DNA of 64,000 nt from Dyella jiangningensis (GTDB lineage: Bacteria; Pseudomonadota; Gammaproteobacteria; Xanthomonadales; Rhodanobacteraceae). Below are positions 1 through 9,724 of the stretch, one piece after another. Position 1 is the stretch's first letter. Each line of letters begins with the position of its first letter. A program made the position numbers and the translations under genes. The DNA lies in NCBI RefSeq assembly GCF_003264855.1, contig NZ_NFZS01000002.1, forward strand, positions 177,937 through 241,936. Reading direction: 5' to 3'. Under the pieces are notes generated by a model, which searched no databases, was not told the DNA's origin, and saw only the letters and a list, made by a program, of their open reading frames with translations.

Positions 1-200
1 GCATGGTGCGCACGGAGATCCGCTGCGCGCGTTGTGGCAGCCACCAGGGCCATGTGTTCGACGACGGCCCGCCGCCAACCCACCAGCGCTACTGCATCAA
101 CTCGGTATCCCTGGAGTTCGTGGCCGAGACGGATGCGCTGCCCGACAAGCTGGGGCGCGGCGCACCCGAAGGCGCGCCCTGGCATCTCGCCACGGCCTGA
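1..200 (+). CDS. msrB: Peptide-methionine (R)-S-oxide reductase, C-terminal part (partial)
   Basis: C-terminal 65 or so residues of an MsrB-type reductase, which repairs oxidised methionine (R-sulfoxide form) in proteins. Visible are one zinc-binding CxxC pair (CARCG), the GHVFDDGPP block and the RYCINSVSL block, whose Cys is the catalytic nucleophile in this family. The frame is open at base 1, so the start lies outside the window; the stop is the TGA at 198-200. The thiolase gene follows 33 nt downstream on the same strand. Identification rests on these conserved blocks and is secure. Confidence 0.93.
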   Translation, partial: MVRTEIRCARCGSHQGHVFDDGPPPTHQRYCINSVSLEFVAETDALPDKLGRGAPEGAPWHLATA

Positions 201-233
201 ATCGACCACCCACTCTCCAGCAGGTAGCCCTCC

Positions 234-1526
234 ATGACTCTCCATTCGCGCTACCGTCACCAGGTGTGGCTCGCGGCAGGCGTGCGCACGCCTTTTTCCA
301 AGGTGGATGGCGCACTGGCCAACTACGACGCCATCGCGCTCTCCGTGCCGGTCGTTCGCCACATGCTGGACAGCCTGCCGGGCGGCAAAACGCCCGATGT
401 CGCCGTGTGGGGCACCGTGGTGCCCAACCTCACCTGGAGCAATCTCGCACGCGAAGTGCTGATGGATGCGGGTGCGCCCGCCACCATCCCTGCCTTCTCC
501 ACCGTGATGGCCTGCTCCACCAGCATGATCGGCATGATCGAAGCCGCCGGCATGCTCGATGACGACAGCATGCAGCTGGCTTTGGTGGGCGGCGTGGACA
601 GCCTGAGCCGCATACAGCTCGGCCTCAACCAGCGGCTGTCGGACTGGATCCGCCGCTTCCAGAAGGCCCGCTCGGTCGGCGAGAAGGTGTCACACGCGCT
701 GTCGCTGAAGTTCGGCGACATCAGCTTGTACATCCCCGGCATCGTCAACCGCACCAGCGGCCTGAGCATGGGCGAGCACACCGAGATCACCGCGAAGGAA
801 TGGCAACTCAAGCGCGACGACCAGGACCAGATCGCCTACGACAGCCATCGCCATGCCGTGGATGCGTGGAACCAGGGCTTCTTCGATGACCTGGTGATCC
901 CCATCGGCGAGTTTCGCCGCGACAGCATTCCACGCGCGGATACCTCGCTGGAAAAACTCGCGAAGCTTCCACCGGCGTTCGATCGCACCAGCGGCCAGGG
1001 CACGCTCACGGCGGGCAATTCCTCGCCGCTCACCGACGGCGCCGCCAGCCTGTGGGTGGCGACCGAGCGTGGGCTCGATCGCCTGCCCAGCCATGTGCCA
1101 CGCGTGAAACTGATCGACTGGGAGATCGCCGCCGTCGACTTCCGCACCGAGGGACTGCTGATGGCGCCGGCCTACGCGATTCCGCGGTTGCTGGCGCGCC
1201 ACGGGCTGGCCTACCAGGACATCGGCCTGTGGGAAATCCACGAGGCGTTCGCGGCGCAGGTGCTTTCGCATATCGCGGCGCTGCAGAGCAGCGAGTTCCT
1301 CAAGCACAAGGCCGGTGTCGATCGCGAGTTCGGCGCGTTCCCTCGCGACCTGATGAATCCCAACGGCGGCAGCCTCGCCCTTGGTCATCCGTTCGGCGCC
1401 ACCGGCGCACGCATCCTCAGCCAGGCGGTGAAGGAACTCGCCGCGATGCCGCCCGGCACGCGCGCCATCGTCAGTATCTGCGCCGATGGCGGACAAGGCA
1501 CAGTAGCCCTGCTCGAAGCGGGCTGA
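234..1526 (+). CDS. Acetyl-CoA C-acyltransferase (thiolase, FadI-like)
   Basis: A 430-residue thiolase that would cleave 3-ketoacyl-CoA with CoA (beta-oxidation) or condense acetyl-CoA units. The catalytic set is complete: nucleophile Cys94 in VMACSTSM, His336 in IHEAFA, His385 in GHPFGATGAR and Cys417 in SICADGGQG. The length is closer to FadI-type enzymes (about 430) than to the classic 390-residue thiolases, and the NPNGGSLALGHPFGATG block is typical. No fadJ-like partner lies beside it, so the pathway is inferred from family only. The ATG at 234 follows a run ending in AGCCCTCC with no strong ribosome site. Confidence 0.9.
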   Translation: MTLHSRYRHQVWLAAGVRTPFSKVDGALANYDAIALSVPVVRHMLDSLPGGKTPDVAVWGTVVPNLTWSNLAREVLMDAGAPATIPAFSTVMACSTSMIGMIEAAGMLDDDSMQLALVGGVDSLSRIQLGLNQRLSDWIRRFQKARSVGEKVSHALSLKFGDISLYIPGIVNRTSGLSMGEHTEITAKEWQLKRDDQDQIAYDSHRHAVDAWNQGFFDDLVIPIGEFRRDSIPRADTSLEKLAKLPPAFDRTSGQGTLTAGNSSPLTDGAASLWVATERGLDRLPSHVPRVKLIDWEIAAVDFRTEGLLMAPAYAIPRLLARHGLAYQDIGLWEIHEAFAAQVLSHIAALQSSEFLKHKAGVDREFGAFPRDLMNPNGGSLALGHPFGATGARILSQAVKELAAMPPGTRAIVSICADGGQGTVALLEAG

Positions 1527-1583
1527 CCCACCGCGGCGAAAGCGTTTGCTAGGATGCCCCCACTTCATCGGTGGGGGAGCACC

Positions 1584-3014
1584 ATGGCACTGCAGCGATC
1601 GCTACGCGCGACGGTATTGGCGGGTTTGTTGACCTCGATGTCGGCCTTTGCGGCCGACAAGCCTGCGGCCGGCAGCGAGTTCGTGGCCTACGCGCAACCG
1701 GTGATTGCCTTCACCCACGCCACCGTCGTCGACGGCACCGGCGGCAAGGCGAAGAAGGACCAGACGCTGCTGATCGACAAGGGCCGCATCGTCGCGCTGG
1801 ACAAGGGCGGCCGCGTGAAGATTCCCGACGGCGACACCATCATCGACGCGAAGGGCAAGACGCTGCTGCCGGGCTTCGTGATGGTGCACGAACACATGTT
1901 CTATCCGGCCGGCGGCGTGGAATACAACGAGATGAGCTACAGCTTCCCGCGGCTGTATCTCGCGGGCGGCACCACCACGATGCGCACGGCGGGCTCGATG
2001 ATGCCGTACGCCGACCTCAACGTGCGCGACGCCATTGCACGCGGCGACGCCATCGGACCTGACATGGACGTGACCGGCCCTTACCTCAACGGCCCGGGCC
2101 TGCCGATTCCCGCGGTGCACTCGCTGAGCGGCGTGGACGACGCGGAGCGCACCGTCAATTACTGGGCGGATGAAGGCGTCACTTCGTACAAGGCCTACAT
2201 GCAGATCACCCGCGCGGAGCTGCAGCGCGTCATCGACGTCGCCCACAAGCGCAACGCGAAGGTTACTGCGCACCTGTGCTCGGTGACCTATCGCGAAGCA
2301 GTCGACATGGGCATCGACAACCTGGAGCATGGCTTCTTCGTCGCGACCGACTTCGTCAAGGACAAGCAGCCCGACGCATGCCCGCGCGGCACCGACGTGG
2401 CGCAATCGTTCGCCACGCTCGATCCCACGTCGCCGGAGGTGAAGGCGCTGATCAAGCTGATGATCGACCACCACGTGGCGCTCACCTCCACGCTGACGGT
2501 ATTCGAGACGTTCGTCACCGGCCGTCCGAAGGCGCCGCAAGGTGCGCTGGACCTGATGCTGCCCGAAGTGCGCACGCAGTACGAAGACAGCTGGAACAAG
2601 GTGCAGACGACCAAGGGACGATTCACTCCGGAGATCTACGCCAATCTCTCCCGTCTGGAGAAGCAGTACGCCGATGCGGGCGGCCTGCTGCTCGCCGGCA
2701 CCGACCCGACCGGCTACGGCGGCGTGGTGCCAGGCTTCTCTTCCAAGCGCGAAGTCGAGCTGCTGGTGGAAGCCGGTTTCAGCTTCGAACAGGCGGTGAA
2801 GATCGCCACTTACAACGGCGCCAAGTACCTGGGCCGCGACAAGGAGGTCGGCACGCTCGCGGTCGGCAAGCGTGCCGATATCGCGGTGGTCGAGGGCGAT
2901 CCACTGAAGAACGCCGGTGCGCTGGAACACATGCCGCTGGTCTTCAAGAACGGCGTCGGTTACGACACGCAGAAGATCTTCAGCGCGATGCACGGCACCG
3001 TGGGCCTGCATTGA
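1584..3014 (+). CDS. Secreted metal-dependent amidohydrolase
   Basis: A 476-residue amidohydrolase-superfamily enzyme (imidazolonepropionase/prolidase-like branch). The start is placed at ATG 1584, with GGGGGAG just upstream; an in-frame ATG at 1554 has no such site. The N-terminus (basic residues, hydrophobic stretch, then SAFAAD) reads as a Sec signal peptide with cleavage after AFA. Metal ligands His102 and His104 (VHEHMFYP) lie after the beta-sandwich segment that contains GTGGK and LLPGF; the likely carbamylated Lys region is in TSYKAY, and a late catalytic Asp is in LLAGTDPTG. The substrate is unknown: such periplasmic enzymes act on dipeptides or cyclic amides. No operon partner is evident. 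Confidence 0.8.
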   Translation: MALQRSLRATVLAGLLTSMSAFAADKPAAGSEFVAYAQPVIAFTHATVVDGTGGKAKKDQTLLIDKGRIVALDKGGRVKIPDGDTIIDAKGKTLLPGFVMVHEHMFYPAGGVEYNEMSYSFPRLYLAGGTTTMRTAGSMMPYADLNVRDAIARGDAIGPDMDVTGPYLNGPGLPIPAVHSLSGVDDAERTVNYWADEGVTSYKAYMQITRAELQRVIDVAHKRNAKVTAHLCSVTYREAVDMGIDNLEHGFFVATDFVKDKQPDACPRGTDVAQSFATLDPTSPEVKALIKLMIDHHVALTSTLTVFETFVTGRPKAPQGALDLMLPEVRTQYEDSWNKVQTTKGRFTPEIYANLSRLEKQYADAGGLLLAGTDPTGYGGVVPGFSSKREVELLVEAGFSFEQAVKIATYNGAKYLGRDKEVGTLAVGKRADIAVVEGDPLKNAGALEHMPLVFKNGVGYDTQKIFSAMHGTVGLH

Positions 3015-3050
3015 AGGCCGTCCGCCTGCGCCTGAGCAGGCGGAGCGGCA

Positions 3051-3677
3051 TCATCGATCCGGTTGCTCGAGGCGATACCTGGCCAGCCACCTTGCGTGGT
3101 CGGCCGGCGTGTCGATATCGAAAGCGGCGGCCGGCAGGTCATGGGCATCGACCCGTTCGGCATACGTGTCCAGCAATGCACGCGCTCCATGCGTTCCGTG
3201 GAGCGCCGCGAGTTCATCGAAGCAAAACCGTGGAAACAGGCAGGGCGGTCCCAGATGGCCGTCGTAGCGCGCAGCAAGGATGCGATCGGGGCGACGGGCA
3301 TGCGCCTTCAGCATCCGCGCGAGATCCGTCGCGTCGATCGAGGGCTGATCCGCTAGCAGCAGCATGACGGACGTCAATGAGGGCGCCTGCTCCGCGATCG
3401 CGCGGACACCGGCCGCCAACGATCCGCCCATGCCGCTCGACCAGTCCCGGTGCTCGATCACCTGGACGTCCAAATCACCGAGGCTCGCCAGCACCTGCTC
3501 ATGATAGGCGCCGGTGACCACCACCACCGGTGACAGCACGGCCGCGACGGCGGCCATCGCCATGCGTCGCACCATGGGTTCACCATCGAGCATCAACAGC
3601 TGTTTGGGTGCGCCGAACCGGCTGGCGTTACCCGCTGCCAACAGCACCGCACCGATGGTGGCGCTGGCAGACGTCAT
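3051..3677 (-). CDS. mocA: Molybdenum cofactor cytidylyltransferase (MocA-like)
   Basis: A 208-residue NTP-transferase. The N-terminal LLAAGNASRFGAPKQLL motif (about residues 12-28) is the nucleotide-binding signature of MocA/MobA-type enzymes, and LLADQPSID carries the metal-binding Asp. The family attaches CMP to molybdopterin to make the MCD cofactor of xanthine-oxidase-type hydroxylases. It overlaps the 3' end of xdhC by 4 nt (ATGA), so the two are translationally coupled. The divergent iorA/iorB-type oxidase downstream of this pair is the natural client. MobA (guanylyl transfer) is the main alternative, but the xdhC coupling favours MocA. Confidence 0.85.
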   Translation of the reverse strand: MTSASATIGAVLLAAGNASRFGAPKQLLMLDGEPMVRRMAMAAVAAVLSPVVVVTGAYHEQVLASLGDLDVQVIEHRDWSSGMGGSLAAGVRAIAEQAPSLTSVMLLLADQPSIDATDLARMLKAHARRPDRILAARYDGHLGPPCLFPRFCFDELAALHGTHGARALLDTYAERVDAHDLPAAAFDIDTPADHARWLARYRLEQPDR

Positions 3678-4765
3678 GCGTGGATGGGCGTACCCGTTCG
3701 TGACAGCAATCCGCCTTGCTTGCCATTGCGCAGCGCGAGGATCTCCGCCGCCACGGCAAGCGCGATCTCCTGGGGCGTTTCCGAACCCACGTCCAGCCCG
3801 GCCGGTACGTGCAGGCGCGGGTCGACCCGCGCCAACGCGCTGGTGATCTGCGCGGCGCGCTGGCGCGAACCGATCACGCCGATGTAGCCCACCCCGCTGT
3901 CGAGCAGCGCGGCGACATAGTCGAGGTCACGCTCCAGTCGATGCGTCATCACGACGGCCGACGTCATGGCGTCGAGCACCACCTGCGTGGCCAGGGAACG
4001 TGCGGACGCCCCGATACGGTGGATGCCGCCGTCGGTATCGCCGCCTGCCTGCGCGGGATCGACCAGGGTCGTGCGCCAACCCAGTTGCATCGACAGTTCG
4101 CCCAGCATGCGCGCGCCGATCCCATCGCCGATCACGACCAGCGCATGCGGAGGCCGCAATGGCTCGATGAGTACGTCGTAATGCCTGGCATCACTTTCTA
4201 CCCGGATGGATGTCGCCGCCATGGCATGGGCCGGGCGCAGAACGGCTTCGATGCGTGAGCGCAATGCATCGTCGTCGATGTCGCTCCAGGCCATGTCGTC
4301 GCTCCATACCGTGCGCCATGGTCGTGGAGAAACCGGTTGTCCATCGACGGCATAGATCGTGGCGAGCGCGCCGGTACAACGTCGCTCCCGCAATCGCGCC
4401 ATCGCTTCCAGGAATCGCAGGTCTCCTTCGCCGCGCAGAGGCTCGATCAACACATCGAGCTCACCGCCGCAGCCGGTTTCCAGCATCACGTCGTAGTTCG
4501 CATCGCGCCCGTAGGACACCAGCTGCGCCTCGCCGTCCTCCATCACCTGCTGCGCGCGCCACACGATATCGCGCTGGGGACAGCCACCGGACAGCTCGCA
4601 GACCAGGCCTCCATCGCGCCGTACCAACATGCTCGCGCCCGCCCGGCGGAACGTCGAGCCACGTGTCTGGGTAATGGTTGCCAGCGCCGCGGACGGCGCA
4701 CCGGAAGCCAAAGGCAACGCCCGCGCGGCGCGGTACAACGAGTCGAACTCTTGGGCGACGTTCAT
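3674..4765 (-). CDS. XdhC/CoxI family molybdenum-hydroxylase maturation protein
   Basis: A 363-residue XdhC-family protein, which in known systems binds the molybdenum cofactor, protects its sulfuration and hands it to the hydroxylase. The N-terminal XdhC_CoxI domain shows LATITQTRGSTFRRAGASML and an ELSGGCPQRDI block. The C-terminal Rossmann domain shows VVIGDGIGARML, VMTHRLERDLDY, and GVGYIGVIGSRQRA near the end. It is first in a two-gene leftward operon with mocA (4-nt overlap) and lies back to back with the iorA/iorB genes, separated by 254 bp that must hold both promoters. The family assignment is strong; the exact client is inferred from neighbours. Confidence 0.88.
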   Translation of the reverse strand: MNVAQEFDSLYRAARALPLASGAPSAALATITQTRGSTFRRAGASMLVRRDGGLVCELSGGCPQRDIVWRAQQVMEDGEAQLVSYGRDANYDVMLETGCGGELDVLIEPLRGEGDLRFLEAMARLRERRCTGALATIYAVDGQPVSPRPWRTVWSDDMAWSDIDDDALRSRIEAVLRPAHAMAATSIRVESDARHYDVLIEPLRPPHALVVIGDGIGARMLGELSMQLGWRTTLVDPAQAGGDTDGGIHRIGASARSLATQVVLDAMTSAVVMTHRLERDLDYVAALLDSGVGYIGVIGSRQRAAQITSALARVDPRLHVPAGLDVGSETPQEIALAVAAEILALRNGKQGGLLSRTGTPIHA

Positions 4766-5019
4766 GGCTCGGGGTCGTCAGGATCCGGCCATGATGTTGC
4801 GTCATAACGGGGCAACGGCGCCAGCTTTCGCACCAAGCCCGATGCCCGGCACCTTCACTTGTCTTTTCTCTCGCGAAGAGGAAGATGCGTCGAGGTCTTT
4901 GCCTGGCGGCTCGTACGCGACAGCCCCGCGATGACCATGCGCAAACGACCATCGACGCATGTCGCAGGAAGTTGCCGCGACATGCGTAGCCGGCACACCA
5001 CGCCAGAAGGGAGCTCCGC

Positions 5020-5499
5020 ATGATCGCCCTTACCATCAACGGGCATGACACCCAGGTCGACGTGCCCGACGACATGCCACTGCTGTGGGTGCTGCGTGAC
5101 GTGGTCGGGCTCACCGGCACCAAGTTCGGTTGCGGCATCGCCCAATGCGGTGCCTGTACGGTGCACCTGGACGGACAGGCCATACGCTCGTGCGTCCTTC
5201 CGGTAAGCGGTGCCGTCGGCAAGAAGATCACCACTATCGAAGGCATCGGCGACACCGACGTCGGCAAGCGCGTGCAACAGGCATGGCTGGGCGTCGAGGT
5301 GGCGCAATGCGGCTACTGCCAGACCGGCCAGATCATGAGCGCTACCGCGCTGCTCGCGCAGAAGCCCTCACCCACCGACGCGGATATCGATACGGCGATG
5401 TCGGGCAACCTTTGCCGCTGCGGCACTTATGTACGCATCCGCGCCGCGATCAAGCAGGCCGCCACGGGCACGACCGTCGTACCGCAGACCATCGCCTGA
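5020..5499 (+). CDS. 2Fe-2S subunit of an isoquinoline 1-oxidoreductase-type molybdenum hydroxylase
   Basis: A 159-residue two-cluster [2Fe-2S] subunit. The plant-type ferredoxin cluster shows [12 protein letters not shown] plus a later Cys (IRSCVLP); the second, helical cluster shows [10 protein letters not shown] and CRCGTY. This layout is standard for the small subunit of IorA/xanthine-dehydrogenase-like enzymes, which carry electrons from the Mo site to an acceptor. It starts at ATG 5020 with GAAGGGAG upstream. It is followed after 37 nt by the molybdopterin subunit and then by a cytochrome c, so the enzyme probably passes electrons to the respiratory chain rather than to NAD; no FAD subunit is present. 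Confidence 0.9.
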   Translation: MIALTINGHDTQVDVPDDMPLLWVLRDVVGLTGTKFGCGIAQCGACTVHLDGQAIRSCVLPVSGAVGKKITTIEGIGDTDVGKRVQQAWLGVEVAQCGYCQTGQIMSATALLAQKPSPTDADIDTAMSGNLCRCGTYVRIRAAIKQAATGTTVVPQTIA

Positions 5500-5536
5500 A
5501 CTGCACTCCCACCCTCGCAACGCTCGAGAGGCAGCC

Positions 5537-7825
5537 ATGAATCTTCGCGTTCCACCTTCGCCGCAAGACGCGGACCTGCAGAGCCCTTCGCGCCGGGAGC
5601 TGATCAAGCGCGGCGGCCTGGTGGTGGCCTTCATGTGGCTGGGCGGTGCCGGTCGCGTATGGGGGTTGTCGGACAGCGAACGCGTCGACGCGAGCCACCC
5701 CGCGTTCGCGCCCAACGCCTTCGTGCGCGTCGGCAACGACGGCAGCATCCAGCTGGTGATGCCGACCGTGGAGATGGGGCAAGGTTCGTACACCGGCCAG
5801 GCCACCCTGCTGGCGGAGGAGCTGGACGTCGGCCTCGACCAGATCACGGTCGAGCACGCGCCGGCCAATCGCAAGCTGTATGCCAATCCGCTGCTCGGCG
5901 AACAGGCGACCGGTGGATCCACCACCATCCGCTTCTGCTGGACATCGCTGCGCAACGCCGGTGCAGCGGCGCGCTCCATGCTGGTCGCGGCGGCCGCGCA
6001 GCGCTGGAAGGTCGACGACGCCTCGCAATGCACGGTGGCGCGCGGCGTGGTCACTCACGCTGCCAGCAACCGCACGCTGCGCTATGCCGAACTTGCCGAC
6101 GCCGCGGCCAAGGTGCCGATGCCCGACAAGGTCACGCCGAAGGACCCCAAGGACTTCCAGCTGATCGGCAAGCCCTTGCGTCGCGTGGATACGCCGGCGA
6201 AGGTCGACGGCACCCTGCCCTTCGGCATCGACATCCGCGTGCCGGGCATGAAGGTCGCCACCGTGCGCGCCAGCCCTACCTTCGGCGGCAAGCTCGCCTC
6301 GGTGGACGACACGCGCGCACGCGCCATACCGGGCGTGCTCAAGGTGGTGAAGATCGACAACGCGGTGGCGGTGATAGGCGAGCACTTCTGGGCCGCCAAG
6401 CAGGGCCTGGAAGCGCTCGACATCACCTGGGACCGCGGCGCCAACGCCAACTTCAGCACCGAGCAGTTGTTCAAGGACATGGCGGAAGCTTCCGAGCATG
6501 GCAAGCCCATCCTCGGCCGCGAAGTCGGGCACGTGGACAACGTGAAGGGCAAGGTGGTCTCCGCCACCTACCAGTTGCCCTTGCTTGCCCATGCGACGAT
6601 GGAGCCGATCAATACCACCGTCCACGTGCGCCCGGACAGCTGCGAGATCTGGGTCGGCACGCAGGTGCCCGCGCGTTGCGCCGACGTCGCGGCGAAGGTC
6701 ACCGGCTTGCCGCCGGAAAGCATCACGGTGCACAACCAGTACCTCGGTGGCGGTTTCGGCCGGCGCCTGTTCGAGGATTCGGTGGAACAGGCGGTCGCCA
6801 TCGCCAAGCAGGTGGATTTTCCGGTCAAGATCATCTGGACGCGCGAGGAAGACATCGCGCAGGACCGCTATCGCCCCGCCTACTACGACCGCATTTCGGC
6901 CACGCTCGACGACAACGGCAAGCCGGTTGCATGGACCGACCGCACCACGGGCGCCTCCGTGCTCGCCACGTTTGCGCCGGGCGCGATGGGCAAGAACGGC
7001 CTGGACGGCGATCTGGTGGAATGCTCGGCGGAGCTTCCCTATGCCATACCGAACATGCGGGTGGACTGGGTGCGCCACGACATGCCCGAAGGGCTCGCGG
7101 TCGGCTGGTGGCGCGGCGTGGGCCCCACGCATAACGTGTTCGTGGTCGAAAGCTTCGTGGATGAACTCGCGCATGCCGCCGGCAAGGATCCGGTGGCCTA
7201 TCGGCGCGACATGGTGAGCGACAACCCGCGCGCCAAGGCGGTATTGGAGTTGGCCGCCCAGAAGGTCGGCTGGGGCCAGGGCTCGCTGCCGCCACGCCAT
7301 GGCCGCGGCGTGGCGCTGGCGGCGCCGTTCGGAAGCTACCTGTGCGTAGTGATGGATGTGGAAGTGTCGCCGCAGGGCGTGATTTCCATGAAGCGCGCCG
7401 TGGCTGCTGTCGATTGCGGCTGGGTGGTGAACCCCAACACGGTGGAAGCGCAGATCCAGGGCGGCCTGGTATTTGGCTGGAGCGCTGCGCTGTACAGCGG
7501 CATCACGCTGAAGAACGGCGCGGTGGAGCAGCGCAACTTCAACGACTACCGCGTGCTTCGCCTCAACGAAACGCCGGAGATCGAAGTACACATCCTGCCG
7601 AGTACGGAGAAGCCCGGCGGCATCGGCGAAACCGGCACGGTGATGGCCATGCCCGCGTTGACCAACGCCATCTTCGCCGCCACCGGCGTACGCATACGGA
7701 CGCTCCCGATCGATCGCGGCGCGCTCGTGCAGGACCAGAACGCACTCAAGGCCGTGCTCACGGCCACCACGACGGAGGAATCCGGGCATGGTGACGCCAT
7801 CGACATGGCGAGGAGGCTCGCATGA
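5537..7825 (+). CDS. Molybdopterin-binding subunit of isoquinoline 1-oxidoreductase-type hydroxylase
   Basis: A 762-residue large subunit of the IorB type. ATG 5537 is chosen because it gives an N-terminus with SRRELIKRGG followed by a hydrophobic stretch, a twin-arginine export signal; the open frame upstream to 5429 overlaps the previous gene. Conserved blocks include EMGQGSYTGQATLLAEEL near the N-terminus, GGGFGRRLFEDS in the Mo-binding half, and GGIGETGTVMAMPALTNAIFAATG at the C-terminus, where the Glu of GIGETG is the expected catalytic base. The protein should work in the periplasm with the 2Fe-2S subunit carried along. The substrate (aldehyde or N-heterocycle) cannot be read from sequence. 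It overlaps the cytochrome gene by 4 nt. Confidence 0.9.
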   Translation: MNLRVPPSPQDADLQSPSRRELIKRGGLVVAFMWLGGAGRVWGLSDSERVDASHPAFAPNAFVRVGNDGSIQLVMPTVEMGQGSYTGQATLLAEELDVGLDQITVEHAPANRKLYANPLLGEQATGGSTTIRFCWTSLRNAGAAARSMLVAAAAQRWKVDDASQCTVARGVVTHAASNRTLRYAELADAAAKVPMPDKVTPKDPKDFQLIGKPLRRVDTPAKVDGTLPFGIDIRVPGMKVATVRASPTFGGKLASVDDTRARAIPGVLKVVKIDNAVAVIGEHFWAAKQGLEALDITWDRGANANFSTEQLFKDMAEASEHGKPILGREVGHVDNVKGKVVSATYQLPLLAHATMEPINTTVHVRPDSCEIWVGTQVPARCADVAAKVTGLPPESITVHNQYLGGGFGRRLFEDSVEQAVAIAKQVDFPVKIIWTREEDIAQDRYRPAYYDRISATLDDNGKPVAWTDRTTGASVLATFAPGAMGKNGLDGDLVECSAELPYAIPNMRVDWVRHDMPEGLAVGWWRGVGPTHNVFVVESFVDELAHAAGKDPVAYRRDMVSDNPRAKAVLELAAQKVGWGQGSLPPRHGRGVALAAPFGSYLCVVMDVEVSPQGVISMKRAVAAVDCGWVVNPNTVEAQIQGGLVFGWSAALYSGITLKNGAVEQRNFNDYRVLRLNETPEIEVHILPSTEKPGGIGETGTVMAMPALTNAIFAATGVRIRTLPIDRGALVQDQNALKAVLTATTTEESGHGDAIDMARRLA

Positions 7826-9123
7826 AGATCGGGCGCATCATCGGTGCACTCGTCGGCCTGATCGTGCTGGTGGGCATCGTCTTCACCGCCTATGCCCTGC
7901 TCACCGTGACGCAGGGCGGCGACGAGAACGCGAAACAGCCGTCCGTGGCGGGCGCGCCCGCCGATATCACCGACCCGAAGGCGCGCGGCGAATACCTCAC
8001 GCGTGCGGCCGATTGCGCGGCCTGCCACACCGTGCCCGGCGGCCAGCCCTTTGCCGGCGGCGTGCCGTTCAAGCTGCCGTTCGGCACCCTCTATTCCTCC
8101 AACATCACCGCGGACAAGGACACCGGCATCGGCAAATGGAGCGATGACGATTTCGTGCGCGCGATGCATGCCGGCGTCGACAAGGACGGCCATCCGCTGT
8201 ATCCGGCGTTTCCGTATACCTCGTACACCGCGCTGAGCCGCGACGACATCCTCGCCATCAAGGCCTACCTCTTCAGCCTGCCTGTCGCGCATGCGCCCGC
8301 CCGGGCCAACGAACTGTCGTTCCCGTACAACCAGCGCTGGGCCATCAGCCTGTGGAACGCGATGTTCCTGAAGAAGCAGCGCTTCGAGCCGCAAGCTGGC
8401 AAGCCGGAAGCGTGGAATCGAGGCGCCTACCTCGCCACCGCCCTTGGTCATTGCGGCGAGTGCCACACGCCGAGAAACGCCGCGTTCGCGTTGAAGCATG
8501 GCGAAGCGCTCGCCGGCGCCGAACTGCAAGGCTGGAAGGCCTACAACATCACCTCCGACAAGGACCACGGGGTTGGCGCGTGGACCGATCAGGAGCTGGC
8601 CGATTACCTCGCCAAGGGACACGCCGCCGGCCGCGGCACGGCCTCCGGGCCGATGGGCGAAGTGGTGGAGAACAGCCTGCAGTACCTCACGCCGGCCGAT
8701 CTTTCCGCGCTGGTTGCCTATCTACGCGACGTGCCTGCGCGTCAGGGCGGCGTTTCCACGGCTCCCGCCGCCACGGCCGCTGCACCGGCAACAGCCAACG
8801 CAACGGCGGGATTGGGCGAGCAGCTGTTCGTCGGCGCCTGTGCCGGCTGCCATCTCGACAACGGACAAGGACGACAGAGCGAATACGCCTCGCTCGCGGG
8901 CATGCGCTCCGTGCGGGACCCACACGCCACCAACCTCACGCAGATCGTGCTTGGCGGCTCGCGCTTGAGCGTCGGAAACCAGCATGCCTTCATGCCCTCG
9001 TTCGGCGAGGCTTATACCGACGCCGAGATCGCCGCGCTGTCCAACTACGTGCTGAGCCACTTCGGCGGCCAGCCGGGCACGCTCAGCGCGTCGGACGTGG
9101 CTGAACGCAGGAAGGGACAGTAG
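7822..9123 (+). CDS. Tri-haem cytochrome c subunit (electron acceptor of the Mo hydroxylase)
   Basis: A 433-residue c-type cytochrome with three haem motifs: CAACH and CGECH in the first two domains and CAGCH in the third. One hydrophobic N-terminal segment (GALVGLIVLVGIVFTAYALL) anchors or exports it. The domain order matches the cytochrome subunits of membrane alcohol/aldehyde dehydrogenases. Its ATG overlaps the stop of the molybdopterin subunit (ATGA), so it belongs to the same operon and most likely takes electrons from the hydroxylase toward ubiquinone or a terminal oxidase. A Pro/Ala-rich linker separates domains two and three. Confidence 0.9.
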   Translation: MKIGRIIGALVGLIVLVGIVFTAYALLTVTQGGDENAKQPSVAGAPADITDPKARGEYLTRAADCAACHTVPGGQPFAGGVPFKLPFGTLYSSNITADKDTGIGKWSDDDFVRAMHAGVDKDGHPLYPAFPYTSYTALSRDDILAIKAYLFSLPVAHAPARANELSFPYNQRWAISLWNAMFLKKQRFEPQAGKPEAWNRGAYLATALGHCGECHTPRNAAFALKHGEALAGAELQGWKAYNITSDKDHGVGAWTDQELADYLAKGHAAGRGTASGPMGEVVENSLQYLTPADLSALVAYLRDVPARQGGVSTAPAATAAAPATANATAGLGEQLFVGACAGCHLDNGQGRQSEYASLAGMRSVRDPHATNLTQIVLGGSRLSVGNQHAFMPSFGEAYTDAEIAALSNYVLSHFGGQPGTLSASDVAERRKGQ

Positions 9124-9223
9124 CTCGGCGCACGTTTCTAGCGACTCCTGCACGAGCGGTTCACGGCGCGGGTACGTAGCCGAGCGCAGCGTAGACAACC
9201 ACGCCATTGCCTGGAATCGCGAC

Positions 9224-9613
9224 ATGCGCCTACGTTCCGTCGTCATCGGCATCGCTTTCATCATGTCATCCGCCTGCTTTGCGCAGGCGGCGCCTCCGGC
9301 CGGCGCGGGCACCGTGCCGACGCCACGCGAACCCACGATGCCCATGCCGATGCACGATCCCAAGAACCCGAGCCGCGTGATTCCTTCGCCCAGCGCAGGC
9401 GACCAGCAACTGGCGGCCAACGTGCAGCAGACACTTCAACGCGACAACTCGTTGTCACCCGCGGGTCGCCAGGTGAAGGTCATCGCCTCGGACGGCGCCG
9501 TCGTCCTGCGTGGTCCCGTCGCCAACGACGCGGAAAAGGCGAAGATCGACTCCGTCGTGCGCGGCCTTCCCGGCGTCAAGGAAGTCACCAACGAGCTCGA
9601 CGTCAAACGGTAA
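9224..9613 (+). CDS. Periplasmic BON-domain protein
   Basis: A 129-residue exported protein with an N-terminal signal peptide (hydrophobic stretch ending near CFAQA) and a Pro/Met-rich linker, followed by a single BON domain in the C-terminal half (GRQVKVIASDGAVVLRGPV, then a GLPGVKEVTNEL helix-strand end). BON domains in OsmY-like proteins bind membranes or lipids and are often stress induced. It stands alone between the cytochrome and the phosphoketolase genes. The domain is clear; the function is not. Confidence 0.82.
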   Translation: MRLRSVVIGIAFIMSSACFAQAAPPAGAGTVPTPREPTMPMPMHDPKNPSRVIPSPSAGDQQLAANVQQTLQRDNSLSPAGRQVKVIASDGAVVLRGPVANDAEKAKIDSVVRGLPGVKEVTNELDVKR

Positions 9614-9724
9614 CCCCTCCGTCATATCGCTCGCCGCGTCATAGCGAACGCTGCAGCGCGCCATGACAATGCATCCACACCTGCGCATGCACGATGCCTC
9701 TTTCCGTGCGGCGAAGGTGGCGTG

